Below the pieces are notes generated by a model, which saw only the letters and a list, made by a program, of their open reading frames with translations, did not search any database and was not told where the DNA came from. 64,000 bases of DNA from Megaleporinus macrocephalus (taxonomy: Eukaryota > Chordata > Actinopteri > Characiformes > Anostomidae), in NCBI GenBank assembly GCA_021613375.1, contig CM038706.1:26911866-26975865 (forward strand), given 5' to 3'. A program made the position numbers and the translations under genes. How positions within the stretch are numbered: the stretch's first letter is position 1; each line of letters begins with the position of its first letter. Positions 10,641-23,168 of the stretch are shown piece after piece.

Positions 10641-13058
10641 TTTGATTTCAGAGTCTCAAGAGAGGCTTAAAAGGTCACTCAGCTTATAATTGGTTTCTGC
10701 TGTTTTTAAAGATTTCATTAATTGTGTCCTTTTAGGAGACAAAAAGCAATCAGTAGAAAGAGAACTATAGTGATAGATGGGCCATCAAATCTTCTTATCT
10801 TATTTAGTGTTTTATCTCTTCAAACTATAACACCCCCATGTTTTCTGTCCAAGTTGCACTGTTCACCTGCACATCCTCTTGGAATGAATAATTAACTATT
10901 AATGGGTAGTAGTCCTTTCATAGACCCGTGACATAAAAGAGTTTCTGTGACAAATATGGGTCTTCTCTATATAAGACATTTTTGTGGTCCTCACAGTCTT
11001 CCTACAATGCATGCCTCCTAATTACATTCCAGGCATTGACGGGGTGTGTAACTATACCCATTGCTGGATGCTTATTCATTTTATCTCAGACATTCTCTCA
11101 TGGGCCTCTCCTTTTTGAGCAAAAAACTGAATGCAAACTGAAATGCCACTTTTCTCCATGCAGTTTATTGAGCTAAGATGCTCTTCTGGACGTGTATGTT
11201 TCCTTACTGGGAGAACACTAAAGTCATGGCAGTGCTGTAGTAGTTCTACTATGTTCGCTCTATAAATGAAGCAGGCTCGGTATGGCATGAAAGAGGACGA
11301 AGGATAGCTTCTTCATTAGGGAACAGCTTCCTCCTGAATTTAGTAACTGCACAACTCTTAATTCTTCTAAAAGCTCAGTAGAAAGTAAAGGGAATTCCAC
11401 TGATTTGGAAAAACATTTGCATAATTTAATGCTTAATATGTAAACAAAGTTTATTTTGAAAATGGCCATTTTAGATAAAGTTACCAGATCAGATTCATAC
11501 CTATTTACAGTGCTGGTAATAGGAACCAACTGTCAGAAGCAATTGAACACTCTCTCACATATAAGGCTTTTAGATTAAAGGGTTTTAAATACACTGCCTA
11601 ATGCTCAAGACATTTTAGATTTAGGCAAAGATTTGGCCTTTTAATGGTGGAGACGTACACACAGGGCCTTAGATTCGTCTTTGAATTTTCCCTATTCTAC
11701 CTTAAATGGTGCAACACATACATTTAGGTCTCACAACTATAGCACACTTTACTAAACTGTAGAACAGGAGCAGGCGAAGCCAACTTTAGCCTGGCCAACT
11801 CTCTGAGTTCTCTCCACTTTTGAACTACTTTTAAACTACTTTATTTAAATCTTTAGTTTTTCTCCTCTTTGGCTGTTTCTTTGCCGTCTTTCCTTCTTGA
11901 CAATGTATGGAGTTCAGTACTTAGACCCTCCCCTTCACCCTGGCCTGTGTGCAAACACAATTAACTGTTACTGCATCACTGGAAGAGCGTTGTGTTTCTC
12001 TACCTCTTACAGAGCCAGGACTGTGTACCAACACTGTATTGTTTTCCAGTGCGCAAACTGATTGGACAGCTAGTGAACTGCAAGAATATTTTGACAGAAT
12101 TGACAAAAAATGTGTTGAATTAACATCACTTACCCTTTTAAATGATTTTACTTTGAATCCATTTTAGCTAGGACATTTCAAAACACAATGGAAAGTCGAC
12201 AGATGAAAATTTCACAGCCTGTTCCTACTTCTAGTAGGTTTTGCTCAGAATATCAACAAGATTCCTTGGCAACTTCTTGAATCATTATTTTTCTCTTTCT
12301 GATCACAAACAGCTTTAACACCTATGCATTTTTATGTCTAACCTCACCTGCACTGGGAGATCCATTTAGTTTTTAAGCCCACAGTGCCCTTCTACTTTAA
12401 TAGCTGTGATCCGCTAGGAATATGCCTGCTATCAGTCTAGATTCTTTGCCAGAACTCTGTCTTCTTTTAGCAAAAAAAAAAGAGAGAAGAAAATCTCACT
12501 AGACATTTCATGCCACCCAGACAACTAATTAGCTCGAGCAAAATGGCACATGTTAACCTAAATGTCACACATGTCGTCAAATACGTTTCTGTGGTTTTAT
12601 GCCTATGGATTATGGGTGCACATTTCTGGAGATGGGCTGCCTTTGCACTAAGCCCCCAAGCAATTACTGAGTTCAGGAGAAAGAGACCTTGCAAATGCCG
12701 CTCCCCCTATGTCCTGAAACTGAACTGCAACAATCTGTTTTTGCTAAGCCTGTGTGCATAATCTGATTCATTGCTTTTAGAGCGTGCTCTAACAAATGGG
12801 GTAAGCTCTTTATGTAATATTTTGGCTCGCGAGAGTGCGAGAGTGGGCCTTATAAGGCGTAAGCTGTGAATAAATACCTTCCCTGGACAATAGGTGGACG
12901 TACTCAGGAAAGCAGGACAACATGTACCGTGTGTTATGTATATATAGGTCTGTGGGTGTCCCTCATGCTACTTCATCATATTTTTATTTATTATTATTTT
13001 TATAGGCCTGTCACAATTGTTACATGGTTGCCTGAGCTGAGCGAAAATGTTTTCACAG
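10641..13058. other. SYNDIG1: Intronic DNA, mostly unrecognised
   Basis: No exon or RNA gene recognised. Around 11680-11810 a stretch ('tttgaattttccctattctaccttaaatggtg' read in pieces, then 'ccaactttagcc') resembles one arm of the foldback element at 28401-28591, so a diverged relative is possible. The rest shows nothing I can name. Confidence 0.45.
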
Positions 13059-13575
13059 TTGTTTATTTGTTGTTTGTTAATAACTCCTTTAGAGGGTGGA
13101 GGTGAGTAATGTTTGTTTATTTGATGTTTGTTAATAACTCCTTTAGAGGGCGGAGGTGAGTGATGTTTGTTTATTTGATGATAATAACTCCTTTAGAGGG
13201 CAGTGGTGTGTGATGTTTGTTTATTTGATGATAATAACTCCTTTAGAGGGCGGAGGTGAGTGATGTTTGTTTATTTGATGATATTAACTCCTTTAGAGGG
13301 CAGTGGTGTGTGATGTTTGTTTATTTGATGATAATAACTCCTTTAGAGGGCGGAGGTAAGTGATGTTTGTTTATTTGATGTTTGTAAATAGCCCCTTTAG
13401 AGGGCGGAGGTGAGTGATGTTTGTTTATTTGATGTTTGTTAATAGCCCCTTTAGAGGGCGGAGGTTAGTGATGTTTGTTTATTTGATGTTTGTAAATAGC
13501 CCCTTTAGAGGGCGGAGGTTAGTGATGTTTGTTTATTTGATGTTTGTAAATAGCCCCTTCAGAGTATTGAGTAAT
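13059..13575. repeat. 48-54-bp minisatellite, about 10 copies
   Basis: The repeat contains 'gatgtttgtttatttgatg', then either 'tttgttaata' or 'ataata', then 'actcctttagagggcgg' or 'gcccctttagagggcgg', then 'aggtgagt'. A 6-bp presence/absence in the middle makes units of about 48 or 54 bp. I count ten copies of the 'cctttagag' core, the last degenerate ('ccccttcagag'). Units with 'agtggtgtg' instead of 'ggaggtgag' alternate near 13200-13320. Confidence 0.95.
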
Positions 13576-14984
13576 GTTTGGTCAAGCTGAACTGTTTCTG
13601 GTGTCATTTAAAAGCTACTAAGTATGAAATGGTAATTCGCCAATTTGGCAACATACGGCTTGAAAAAAGATAAAAACATTGTTGATCACAGTTTTTATAT
13701 TTTACAACTGTCTGTCTGTTATAACAGACCTGTCTGTATGCAAAATGACGTTGCACAACTTTGCAGAATCGTTGTGTAAGATGTATTGTGCGCACGGCAG
13801 TGATACAATCTGATGCAAGCACATGTTAAATGCTGGAGGTGCGCTCAACTGACTGTTTGATGGATCATTGAGGTGCATTTAGCTTTTTTCATGGCGAAAT
13901 CGTTTTCATTTCCGTTTTATCTCTCCCCTGTATCTTCAACTTCACCATTGCGTCATTGTTAATCAGCTTTGCTTTGATTTGATGTTAATTAGGCATGCAT
14001 AAAGTGCAGCAGTAATTACTAAGTACAGCTCCTCAGCTGGGCAGAACAATAGGATTGTTAATCATGTTTGCATAACAAGTGTCCACATTAGCAGCAGGGG
14101 AAAGAAATCAACAGTTTTATTTTTTTTAATAAAACCCCAACTCATGCGCTGCTATTGTGTGACTGTAATTGTTTTAATTGAATCTTTGCTGACAAAAAAA
14201 GCTTTATTCCACAGTTCATATTAAATTGTCAACCTTAGCCTATTAAGCCCGCATGATTTGAGACATATAAGCACCATTATATTTAAAGAGTTCAAACTGT
14301 AGTACCACAGTAATAAAAAACTATGTAAAAAGCAATTAATTATTTTGATATTTACAGGGATTATGGTATAATCTCAGGAAGGCATGCCGTAAGAGAGACT
14401 TAAATCATGTAAATAGTTGTGTTGTTAGCTTAAACGATGTGGTAAATGTTTTTTTTAAATGTGCCAGACAGTGCTGGGCTCGGGTTGGCTTGTATGGGAG
14501 CCAGTGTCTACCTTTACTGTGTTCGGTGCGGCTATAGCTAACCTGTGTGATTTCTGTCTCTGCTGTTGCCAATAAAAGAGCATTCGCGCTTACCGGTCTC
14601 AAATATTTACATTTCTTATGATGTTAATTTAAAAAAAACTCAAAAAACAAAAAAAAAAAGGTCACCACTAAAACACAATTTTCATATATAGGCTAAGCTT
14701 AATTTTAGCTACTCTGTATTGCAGGACAGAAAGTGAGGCTGCGTCCCTATCCCTCATAGCCACATGGTGAGAGATCAGATCCTACTGTTTCTATTGTATT
14801 ATTGATATATGCACAGAAAAACAGGTGGTTACACTGTAAAATGAATTTCTTACTTTGCTAATCTTCTACTGACACAATTAAACACAAATAATGATTTAGA
14901 GTATAATAAACTAATAAAAAAAGTGTTGTGGATAGAGTATGGGTATAAACGTTACCCATTCAGGATCAGTACTGTACAGAGCTA
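13576..14984. other. SYNDIG1: Intronic DNA without recognised features
   Basis: Complex sequence with several homeodomain-type 'taatta'/'ttaatca' words around 13950-14060, which would suit an enhancer but also occur by chance in AT-rich DNA. No coding signal. Confidence 0.4.
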
Positions 14985-15345
14985 AAAAGAGCAGCGGTAG
15001 CAGCAGTCATAGAATTCACTGTACATTACTGCTAATCGCATTAATATAACAGCAGCAATAAATATGTGTTTGTATGTGGAGTTGAGGGGGTTCAGTAAAT
15101 AAAGGTGTGTGATTAGCAATCAACCAGCAGTTGTATGGATAAAGTCTAATGGCCAGTGGATAGAAGCTGTTGGTCAGTCTTGTAATCCTGGACTTTAGAC
15201 TTCCCTAACATCTACCTGATGGTAATAGTGTGAAGGGGCTGTGCTGGGAGTATGTGTGGTCCCCTGTGATGTTGACTGCCTCCATATGACCCTGGTGTGG
15301 CAGTGCGGAACATTAAGAAACGTTTGTTATGAACAAATGTTATAA
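14985..15345 (-). repeat. Dispersed repeat, probable LINE end in reverse orientation
   Basis: The words 'ggatagaagctgttggtcag', 'ggactttagacttccctaac' and 'ctgatggtaatagtgtgaag' match a repeat I recognise from many fish genomes, usually with the reading 'agaagctgtt..cagtctg..ctggactt..cttc..cctgatgg.ag'. The segment at 31893-31990 resembles another piece of the same kind of element. Class and ends are uncertain. Confidence 0.5.
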
Positions 15346-16449
15346 TTTTACGTGAGAGCAACTATTTAAAGTTGTGTTAGCTAGTCATGTACTGGATAGC
15401 ATTTTTGGGTTTTGATTAAAATGAGCCACAATTGTCTCAACCAGAACAGCTTTGAAAGCAGTATTATTATTTTGGTAGTGAGAAAGTACAATGTTTAATC
15501 ATCAGACATAATTAACATACTGGGTCACCCAAGGCACAAGAATTTTGGAAGAACTCATATCAGGCGAATGGTTCTGACAGATCCTCACTGTTTGTTTTGG
15601 ATTGGATGGTTTATTTATAGCAGTGCTGACCTATTACTTGACAGGCATGCAGAATACATTGCGCTTACATATTTAGCATGAAATGTCAGTGGCGATCAGT
15701 AAAAGCTGAACAAACTATACAGTCACACAAAAAATGTGTGCATGTGCTAATGTGAATGTTTTGGAGCTTTTATGAGATGATAACATTAAGCTTAGCTTAC
15801 CAGTATTTCGTTGCCTGGCCTCAATGTGTCCTGACACTGTCGGTAGATATTATCTCCCCTTTTTGCTGGGTTTGCATGGTGGAAAGTGAGCAGAGAATAC
15901 ACTGTGTTTGCACAAATCTTTCATTAGGGGAGGCATATTCGGAGGGTCCACCAAACCACACTAATCACGAGAGAATCACAGCTGTGTTTGCGCTGTGGTG
16001 TAATGTCACCCCTGGGCCTTTTCAATAAGAAGAGTTCAAAAGCAGAGGAAAAGCAATCCATAATACATGGAGAGAAATCCTATTATGGAGAGCAACTGTC
16101 ATATTTTTCTTTTCTTTACAAGGATAACAAATAATTCCTTTTACATATCGACAGAGCAGACCCCCCTCCCAACCCACTTAAGGAGATTATTCCTATTGTT
16201 TAGCTTTCTGAACCATCCTAACTGGCAGCTCTGAGCTCATATGGAGGATTCCCTGTCAGTATTTTGGAATTTAGAAGGGAGGGGGTTTGACATTCGTCTC
16301 AAGGTGGTGCACCAAAGCAGCTCGGTATAAATCTCACGCTTTTCTGTGAGGAATGTTCTACTGGCTCAGTCCAGGTTAGCCAGGACAGGAGTCAATAAAT
16401 CATTATAGTGCTGCAGCCTGAGTTTTACATCTACATATGATCGGGTCTT

Positions 16450-16850
16450 GGTTATAAATCTTTCTTCTTCATAGCCTCGTCCCCGAAAGGCAGAAATGTT
16501 GGGATGTAAATTGATTTCTCCCGCCTGGTCATAGGCGGAGGATGCTGCTGAAATCTGTGCACTCGTGCTCCCGGAGCGAATTATGTGGCGTTTTCAGAGA
16601 GTCTGGAACATTTGAGCGATATGCCAGGAAAATAAATGGATCACGGAGCCAGAGATAACAACTTGCTGGCCTGCCTCTTGGGTTCAAGGGCTACAATATA
16701 TGCCCTGGCGGAAGGCATTACACAAATCGTTTTGACTGGGTTTGTGTTGTGGAGCTACGGGGAGGCGTCTGGGTACCAGCGAGGTTTCCGGGCCGGGCCT
16801 GCTAGACCCGTTTGCTTATCAAATATATATAATGCGTCATGATAATATCG
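16450..16850. other. Locally GC- and CpG-richer intronic block
   Basis: Between AT-rich flanks this block has repeated CG dinucleotides ('cctcgtccccgaaag', 'cccggagcgaatt', 'gtaccagcgaggtttccgg'). It contains a short + strand frame (16636-16842, 68 codons) that I do not recognise and that has no evident splice or start context. It could be a regulatory element or an alternative promoter. This is compositional inference only. Confidence 0.2.
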
Positions 16851-17029
16851 CAGAGTTTTATTACATCACTTCCTCAGTAATGGAAAGGACATGTTTTGCC
16901 CCTCCCATCTAGACCCCCCCACCATGCTGAACGAAAAATAAAGATACAAAAGTCTATCAAGCATTAAGCTTCGTTGTAGATCACTACAGATGTGAAAGAG
17001 CCGTATTCTACATCAGGGGCATCCAGTCT

Positions 17030-19450
17030 TATCTGCTAGGGGCCGGTGTGGCTGCAGGTTTTCATTCCAAATGGGCAGAAGCTCACTTGATTCTACTCAC
17101 CTGATTCTACTTACCTGATTCTACTCACCTGATTCTACTCACCTGATTCTACTCACCTGATTCTACTCACCTGATTCTACTCACCTGATTCTACTTACCT
17201 GATTCTACTCACCTGATTCTACTCACCTGATTCTACTTACCTGATTCTACTCACCTGATTCTACTCACCTGATTCTACTTACCTGATTCTACTCACCTGA
17301 TTCTACTTACCTGATTCTACTCACCTGATTCTACTTACCTGATTCTACTTACCTGATTCTACTCACCTGATTCTACTCACCTGATTCTACTTACCTGATT
17401 CTATTCACCTGATTCTACTTACCTGATTCTACTCACCTGATTCTACTTACCTGATTCTACTTACCTGATTCTACTCACCTGATTCTACTCACCTGATTCT
17501 ATTCACCTGATTCTACTTACCTGATTCTACTCACCTGATTCTACTTACCTGATTCTACTCACCTGATTCTACTTACCTGATTCTACTTACCTGATTCTAC
17601 TCACCTGATTCTACTCACCTGATTCTATTCACCTGATTCTACTTACCTGATTCTACTTACCTGATTATATTCACCTGATTCTACTTACCTGATTCTACTT
17701 ACCTGATTCTACTCACCTGATTATATTCACCTGATTCTACTCACCTGATTCTACTTACCTGATTATATTCACCTGATTCTACTCACCTGATTTTACTCAC
17801 CTGATTCTACTCACCTGATTCTACTTACCTGATTCTATTCACCTGATTCTACTTACCTGATTCTGCTCACCTGATTCTACTTACCTGATTCTACTCACCT
17901 GATTCTACTCACCTGATTCTACTTACCTGATTCTACTTACCTGATTCTACTCACCTGATTCTACTTACCTGATTCTACTCACCTGATTCTATTCACCTGA
18001 TTCTATTCACCTGATTCTACTCACCTGATTCTACTTACCTGATTCTACTCACCTGATTCTACTTACCTGATTCTACTCGCCTGATTCTACTCACCTGATT
18101 CTACTTACCTGATTCTATTCACCTGATTCTACTCACTTGATTCTACTCACCTGATTCTACTCACCTGATTCTACTCACCTGATTTTACTCACCTGATTCT
18201 ACTCACCTGATTCTACTCACCTGATTCTACTTACCTGATTCTACTCACCTGATTCTACTCACCTGATTCTACTTACCTGATTCTACTCACCTGATTCTAC
18301 TTACCTGATTCTACTCACCTGATTCTACTTACCTGATTCTACTTACCTGATTCTACTCACCTGATTCTACTCACCTGATTCTACTTACCTGATTCTATTC
18401 ACCTGATTCTACTTACCTGATTCTACTCACCTGATTCTACTTACCTGATTCTACTCACCTGATTCTACTTACCTGATTCTACTTACCTGATTCTACTCAC
18501 CTGATTCTACTCACCTGATTCTACTTACCTGATTCTACTCACCTGATTCTACTTACCTGATTCTACTCACCTGATTCTACTTACCTGATTCTACTTACCT
18601 GATTCTACTCACCTGATTCTACTCACCTGATTCTATTCACCTGATTCTACTTACCTGATTCTACTTACCTGATTATATTCACCTGATTCTAATTACCTGA
18701 TTCTACTTACCTGATTCTACTCACCTGATTATATTCACCTGATTCTACTCACCTGATTCTACTTACCTGATTATATTCACCTGATTCTACTCACCTGATT
18801 TTACTCACCTGATTCTACTCACCTGATTCTACTTACCTGATTCTATTCACCTGATTCTACTTACCTGATTCTGCTCACCTGATTCTATTCACCTGATTCT
18901 ACTTACCTGATTCTACTCACCTGATTCTACTCACCTGATTCTACTTACCTGATTCTACTTACCTGATTCTACTCACCTGATTCTACTTACCTGATTCTAC
19001 TCACCTGATTCTATTCACCTGATTCTATTCACCTGATTCTACTCACCTGATTCTACTTACCTGATTCTACTCACCTGATTCTACTTACCTGATTCTACTT
19101 ACCTGATTCTACTCACCTGATTCTACTCACCTGATTCTATTCACCTGATTCTATTCACCTGATTCTATTCACCTGATTCTACTCACCTGATTCTACTCAC
19201 CTGATTCTACTCACCTGATTCTACTTACCTGATTCTACTTGCCTGATTCTACTCACCTGATTCTACTTACCTGATTCTATTCACCTGATTCTACTCACTT
19301 GATTCTACTCACCTGATTCTACTTACCTGATTCTACTCACCTGATTCTACTCACCTGATTCTACTTACCTGATTCTACTTGATTCATCAACAGCTCAGCC
19401 TTTAAACAACTGATCACAGTCTCTTGTTTTGTTGGAATGAAAATCAAGAT
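17030..19450. mobile_element. Inverted-repeat-flanked dispersed element hosting the 14-bp array
   Basis: The left flank reads 'ggggccggtgtggctgcagg' then 'ttttcattccaa' (to 17070). The right flank, at 19432-19443, has 'ttggaatgaaaa', the reverse complement. The 'ggccggtgtggctgcaggttttcattccaa' type sequence is a dispersed vertebrate/fish repeat that I recognise. I infer that the array grew within one copy of it. The element's class is not determined. Confidence 0.5.
17082..19387. repeat. 14-bp minisatellite, about 165 copies
   Basis: The unit is ctgattctactcac or ctgattctacttac, with rarer 'tattcac', 'gattatattcac' and 'tgctcac' variants. A block carrying the rare variants recurs exactly 1008 bp (72 units) downstream: 'ctgattatat' at 17661 and 18669, 'ttctgctcac' at 17861 and 18869, with rare differences. 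This shows a large internal duplication. On the minus strand each unit reads agaatcaggtgagt or agaatcaggtaagt, so it carries CAG|GTGAGT or CAG|GTAAGT, the 5' splice-donor consensus. Confidence 0.98.
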
Positions 19451-19825
19451 TTTTCACCCTGAGGTCCACATTTGTGTGGTTTTAGGCACCAAAACAGCCC
19501 CAATTAAATTTTGTGTGATCATTTTGCAAGCTTTCTTTATCTCCGTTATTAAACCGGCTGTGTGTGTTGCTGTCTTTAAGGCTGATATATTCAAATATTT
19601 TAATTGCACTGTGTCTTATACAACAAGCAGACCGGGTTTCCTCTTGCTTTAATCCAATAGCTTTTAATGGAGAGCTAGTAAAAATGAAGCGGCATTCTCT
19701 ACAATACATCGCGCTTGAAAGTAGGGCAGCATACGGAATATACCTGCTGCGTTGGACTGCTGTACACCACCTGATATTTCTTTTTTCCTTTTTTTTTCTT
19801 TTATTCATTACCGTTAGATGAGTAG

Positions 19826-19857
<32 letters not shown>

Positions 19858-22527
19858 AGGGTCATACTCTGATACACTATAATAAGCAATCATGTTGATT
19901 TACATTCTTAAGGGATTTTTCAGTTTCTATGAATAGTCTATCATTCTATAGTCTATATTCTCTATTATAATCTTTTTCGTAAAGTTGTGGAAAATGCTGT
20001 AATCTAACAGCCCTTTAAATTCTGTGCCAGTCACTAGGAAAAGACCACAATTGCCCCCAAACTCGACTTGAAATGGCAAAACAAGTGCTCACTGCATGTT
20101 CTTCCTTTTTAGACATGTTAACAAGGGAAGTGGCCATGAACCTTCAGCATAAAGTCATGTGTTGTGCTCTGGCACACTGCTTACTCTCGTTCTACAACCT
20201 TGGCTGCACCCCTCAGAGTCCCATCCCCTTAATTACTGCACACACCAGCGAAGGTGAAATGGATTGCATTTTCAGAATGAATTAATTACAAAGCTCACAA
20301 TTAAAAATCGTTCCCCCAACACACACTAGCTCAGTCTCAGATCACCTTCTAACTTGGGTGGGATTTTCATGGATGACACTGAAAAAAGCTTTAACTAATG
20401 CATGATCATTAGCAGGCCAATGCATCGACATTTTGGGGGTTTAACAGGAAAAAACAAGCAACTTGAACACAAATTTAGAAATGGATGTAGCACAAATCAC
20501 AGTCTTTGTTATAAAGAGAATCCGTCTGATATTCATCTTTCAGATTAAGCCAGATTAAGGTGGAGACCAAAGCCAAGCAGTGATTTGAATGCCGACCGCC
20601 ATTGCTGCTATAGGTTATGACTGTATCACAGAGCTCCTCAGGGTCTTGTATGTATCCCTGTTTAATGTATTGTGTTTGCTTGTTGTTCGAAATAACCACA
20701 TTATAAAATGTGCCATTGTCAGAGAGTTACTGGGAGGAACCACAGGTGATATGTATTGCACTAGACGGGTGTCCAAAAACGACAAGCCTCGTAGAATTCA
20801 AACTGACCCACAAGCTCTATTCCTGGGGGCAAAGCTGAGCCTCATCATACTAAAACAGATCCAGCTCCCGGGTCTGTCTGTGTAGGTGCCTGGCCATTAG
20901 TTATGTTTACATGTACACAATGGTCCACACAGTTACTCTAAGAAACTTGACTGATTCAAGAAGTTTGCATTAGTTGAATACCTAACATGGGGAGAGGATT
21001 GCAAAACTCCTGCAGGTATTGCTCTGAAAGACTTTCCCTTTCATCACAATGTCCAGTGCAAGCAGCCGATCGCTACTGCTCACCATTATTTAGCTCAATA
21101 ATCAAAACCTTGTTTCCTTTCCAAATGATAAAAAAATGGCCAGCTTGGTGGGCAAATGATAGCTGATGTGCTGTATCTGAGCAGAGGATCTAAGGCTGAG
21201 AAGTCGGGTACTGTAAATGTTTAAAGATATTTGAATACATACATAAATGTGAAGGATATAAGGTAATTCTAACAGGAACTCTTTTTTTGGCCGTTCTAGG
21301 GAATAATTTTTCATATTTTTAACAAAACAAACAACACTTCTCCCTTCCGAGCTCCTTCAGAAGCTCTGCCCCTAAATTCACAGGCTTGTTTTTTAGACTG
21401 TTGTGGCCATAAAACATTTAGCAAAAACCCTTTCTGTGTACATACACACCATGATATAACATTAACCGAACAATGACACAGTTTGTGGGCTATCAAAGCT
21501 AACCAACTGTGATCACAAACATAGGAAGATGGGACAAAACAATAATATTGGTTCTGTAACATTGCAAAAATAATCAGACCCCCGCACCCCTTTTTGTGGC
21601 CTTCAACACTCCATGAAGCTGAAGTCTTGTTCTTGTTTGGGTTTTCCCATTCCAACATAAATGCTACCGCTGTTTCATGCACAGGAACAGGAAGCCAACT
21701 ACAGCCTCGTTTTATTCTCGTTCATCATGTAGCCCCTCGCTCTCCCCTAGATATTATATAGCTCCACTCCATGTGGTTGGCTATTTGACAAGATTATGTG
21801 TGCACTCATGGGGATGAACCATAGCTTGAAAAACATACATTTGGATGACAGGGAAAGTCAAACACTGTCATATGTGAAGGTTTACATTTGTTTTATTTTG
21901 TGAAGCTGTGGAAGTTGAACAGGCCCCTCATTTAGTTAGGACCTTGGAAGCAGTATGTAGGGGTGCTTAGGGTGCTGCAGCACCTCCAGATCTCAGAACA
22001 GCTAATAATTCTAATATTTACAACATTAATTTCCGAATTTTGCAAGAACAGTCACTCCAACATGGAGACTTCAAGGATGCAACTACTAATAAGGTGCAGC
22101 AGTGCTGCAGAGCTATTCCTGTGCTTTAATTACTTTTACTCACTGACCCTGATCCTGTTTGTGAGCACAGTATGTGAACGCCTCCACACAATTTTACTCT
22201 GGGGAGCCGGTGGATGTTGCAGTGCTGTATATGCTGTACTGATACTCCTGCAGTTATCTCCTGGGACCCAGCAGAGAGAGCGCATGAATATTTCAGCAGC
22301 CCTGCTGTCATTGACCACTTTGGCACCAGCACGCATGGCTGAACAAAACTTTCCAAAAGGAGGGACAATTAGTGGACCAATTATCTTTATAAAGGTGGGC
22401 TTAAGTTGAATGTTGGCTTCTTTTTAGCAGCCTTTTTCTCCTCTTGCTTCCACTTTTTTCAGCATGCTCTCTCACTGACTCAGCCCGCCTCTTCCTCGCT
22501 GTGTTGCAGAGAAAATGGGGCTCCCTT
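19451..22527. other. SYNDIG1: Intronic DNA, (TG)n tract, otherwise unrecognised
   Basis: A (TG)n microsatellite lies at 19827-19854. Several short open frames occur (for example 21311-21682 minus, 21963-22409 plus), but none has recognisable similarity, and overlapping frames on both strands argue against coding. Confidence 0.5.
19827..19854. repeat. (TG)14 microsatellite
   Basis: Uninterrupted TG dinucleotide run. Confidence 0.97.
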
Positions 22528-22565
22528 GAGAGAGAGAGAGAGAGAGAGAGAAAGCGAGAGAGAGA
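22528..22565. repeat. (GA)n microsatellite
   Basis: GA run uninterrupted to 22550, then 'aaagc' and a further short GA run. Confidence 0.95.
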
Positions 22566-22815
22566 ACAGTGTGTGTATGTGTGTTTGGAATAGAAAGAGA
22601 GACAGAAAGTGCATTAAAAACTCCTCTATTAAGCAAAGGCGAAATTCTGTAGTGTTGCAAAAGTAGCCTGAATTATCCTTCAATACAGTTCTCGTCAGTC
22701 CGCTCACTTTAAGGCAGGCTTTCCAGACGAAATTCCAGCAGGCGGTAAAGACGATAAAACTCACAACCCGTTAAATGGGATCTTCTTGCCAATATTTACT
22801 GAGACGTTGATTAAT

Positions 22816-23168
22816 TTAAAGGGCCCGTATCCTACATTTTTTGTCATTTATTTATGGACCTGCTGTAATTCGTTTTTTACAGGACTGTTTCCGACAGGCA
22901 GTTTTTGTTGTGCATAGTAAATGTAAAGTATATATGTAGATACACCCTGTTCTGATAGGCTGCCCTGCATCCTGTCTTATTTATATTGCAGCAGTGTGCA
23001 TGGGCAGGGCTGTTATACACTGTTGTAATATGAATAGACTGATGTGTTGGTTTTTGTGACATCACAAATACAGTTCGACTTCTGTATACAGACTGGGGAG
23101 TGAATGACTGCTAACTCCTTTATTTACAAAAAAGAAAAAATTGATTTTTCATGATGTGGGCCCTTTAA
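22816..23168. mobile_element. TTAA-flanked short element (piggyBac-like MITE candidate)
   Basis: The 353-bp segment starts TTAAAGGGCCC (22816) and ends GGGCCCTTTAA (23168), so it has short terminal inverted repeats and TTAA at both borders. TTAA duplication is the signature of piggyBac-superfamily insertions. It has no coding content, so it would be non-autonomous. Its right part is duplicated in tandem downstream. Confidence 0.55.

Noticed and set aside
17082..19387. CRISPR-like array
   Set aside because: Regular repeats but no unique spacers, a 14-bp unit, in a vertebrate intron. It is a minisatellite; the same holds for the other arrays.
17082..19387. Donor motifs in the 14-bp array acting on SYNDIG1 splicing
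   Set aside because: The motifs are on the minus strand while SYNDIG1 is on the plus strand, so its pre-mRNA carries the complement and not the donor sequence.
19482..19889. 135-codon minus-strand frame
   Set aside because: Runs through the (TG)n tract, overlaps plus-strand frames and has no recognisable domain.
21963..22409. 148-codon plus-strand frame
   Set aside because: Intronic, overlapped by two minus-strand frames, with no similarity I recognise and no splice context.
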